The translations under genes and the position numbers were made by a program. The notes under the pieces are model-generated. The model did no database searches. It saw nothing but the letters and a program-made list of their open reading frames with translations, and was not told where the DNA came from. A stretch of DNA of 6,186 bases from Oscillospiraceae bacterium (GTDB taxonomy: Bacteria > Bacillota > Clostridia > Oscillospirales > Ruminococcaceae). Numbering within the stretch: the stretch's first letter is position 1; the number at the start of each line of letters is the position of its first letter. This document shows, in pieces, positions 5,888-6,186 of this stretch. The stretch lies in contig SVMQ01000136.1 in the NCBI GenBank assembly GCA_015067375.1, positions 1-6,186 of the forward strand, in the 5' to 3' direction.

Positions 5888-6186
5888 TGAACGGCGATCA
5901 CGCAGTCAGAGTAACTGTATCATCCGTCCCACAGAGAGCCGCGGCAAGGTGAAAGCGCGGAGTTCGGACACAGCGAAGTGCGGCTGCCAGCCGACAGGGC
6001 GAACAGGTAACACTAAGTAGCTTTGTCCGTATACCTGCGTTAAAGGTTTTGAGGGACTTTTGACAGTACAAACTCGCATAAGCGATTCGGCTGCGTACTT
6101 TGTGTACGCCGAGGGACGATCGACAAAGCAGATGCGTACTCCGTCATTCGGACAGCAAGAATGCTGCAGATGCGCGGAGAGCGACC
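5888..6186 (+). promoter_or_regulatory. T-box riboswitch leader, 3' part outside window
   Basis: T-box leaders sense uncharged tRNA and switch between terminator and antiterminator in front of aminoacyl-tRNA synthetase or amino-acid genes. Stem I can be drawn here: CGGC 5892-5895 with GCCG 5990-5993; GCAG 5902-5905 with CTGC 5984-5987; an AGAGTAAC specifier-loop 5' side; the characteristic ACAGAGAG at 5931-5938; then CCGCG 5939-5943 / CGCGG 5956-5960 closing a GGTGAAAG distal loop. CAGGTA 6004-6009 can pair with TACCTG 6032-6037, and a Stem III-like ACCT-GCGTTAA-AGGT hairpin sits at 6033-6047. The specifier codon should lie around 5966-5980 (GGACACAGCGAAGTG), but I cannot choose the triplet safely. 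The conserved GGTGG...CCGCG T-box sequence is not present before the window ends, and the regulated gene is not visible. Confidence 0.68.
6093..6108 (-). repeat. Near-copy of the central motif of the 5654-5814 palindrome
   Basis: On the minus strand this reads CGTACACAAAGTACGC. The centre of the upstream palindrome reads CGTACATAAAGTACGC at 5726-5741 on the plus strand: 15 of 16 bases agree, and both are followed by (C)AGC. In RNA the motif would form a short GCGTAC/GTACGC hairpin. It sits in the segment between Stem III of the T-box leader and the missing antiterminator. Confidence 0.55.

Noticed and set aside
5888..6186. RNase P RNA, c-di-AMP (ydaO) or lysine riboswitch in place of a T-box
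   Set aside because: The conserved RNase P start and core sequences and the ydaO and lysine consensus blocks are not found, whereas the AGAGAG/GGTGAAAG Stem I pattern and GCGTTA hairpin fit a T-box leader better.

Overview
The window looks like a chromosomal segment from a low-to-mid GC Gram-positive anaerobe, most likely a Clostridia/Oscillospiraceae (Ruminococcus-like) gut or rumen bacterium. This is inferred from strong AGGAGG ribosome binding sites, short AT-rich control regions between roughly 50% GC genes, a T-box-type leader, and plant/host-glycan glycosidases. No taxonomic search was possible.

Positions 2-2683 (+) hold a galactoside-degrading gene pair. The first is the 3' part of a large glycosidase resembling family GH59 (galactosylceramidase-like), cut by the left edge. 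It is followed 12 bp later by a complete cytoplasmic GH35 beta-galactosidase. A perfect 17-bp hairpin at 2705-2745 separates this pair from a convergent operon.

Positions 2807-4569 (-) hold a tight three-gene operon read right to left: a YfcE/MJ0936-type metallophosphoesterase, a class I biotin protein ligase (BirA without DNA-binding domain; ATGA overlap with the first gene), and a CYTH/triphosphate-tunnel protein whose ribosome binding site overlaps the birA stop. An extended -10 promoter and a 16-bp inverted repeat lie upstream.

Positions 4750-5654 (+), divergent from that operon, hold three small genes (77, 106 and 102 codons), each with a near-ideal ribosome binding site. I do not recognise an assigned function for any of them. 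The first two end in the same hexapeptide and the third carries a Cys/His cluster plus a hydrophobic tail. They are the best candidate here for an undescribed module.

Positions 5654-5814 form a 161-bp imperfect palindrome with 12-bp perfect ends that starts on the stop codon of the third small gene (MITE/REP-like or RNA hairpin). Positions 5843-5871 are a near-consensus sigma-A promoter that drives a structured leader read as a T-box riboswitch (Stem I and Stem III visible). The conserved T-box/antiterminator sequence has not appeared by the right edge, about 135 nt after Stem III. The intervening segment contains a near-copy of the core of the upstream palindrome. The regulated gene lies beyond the window.
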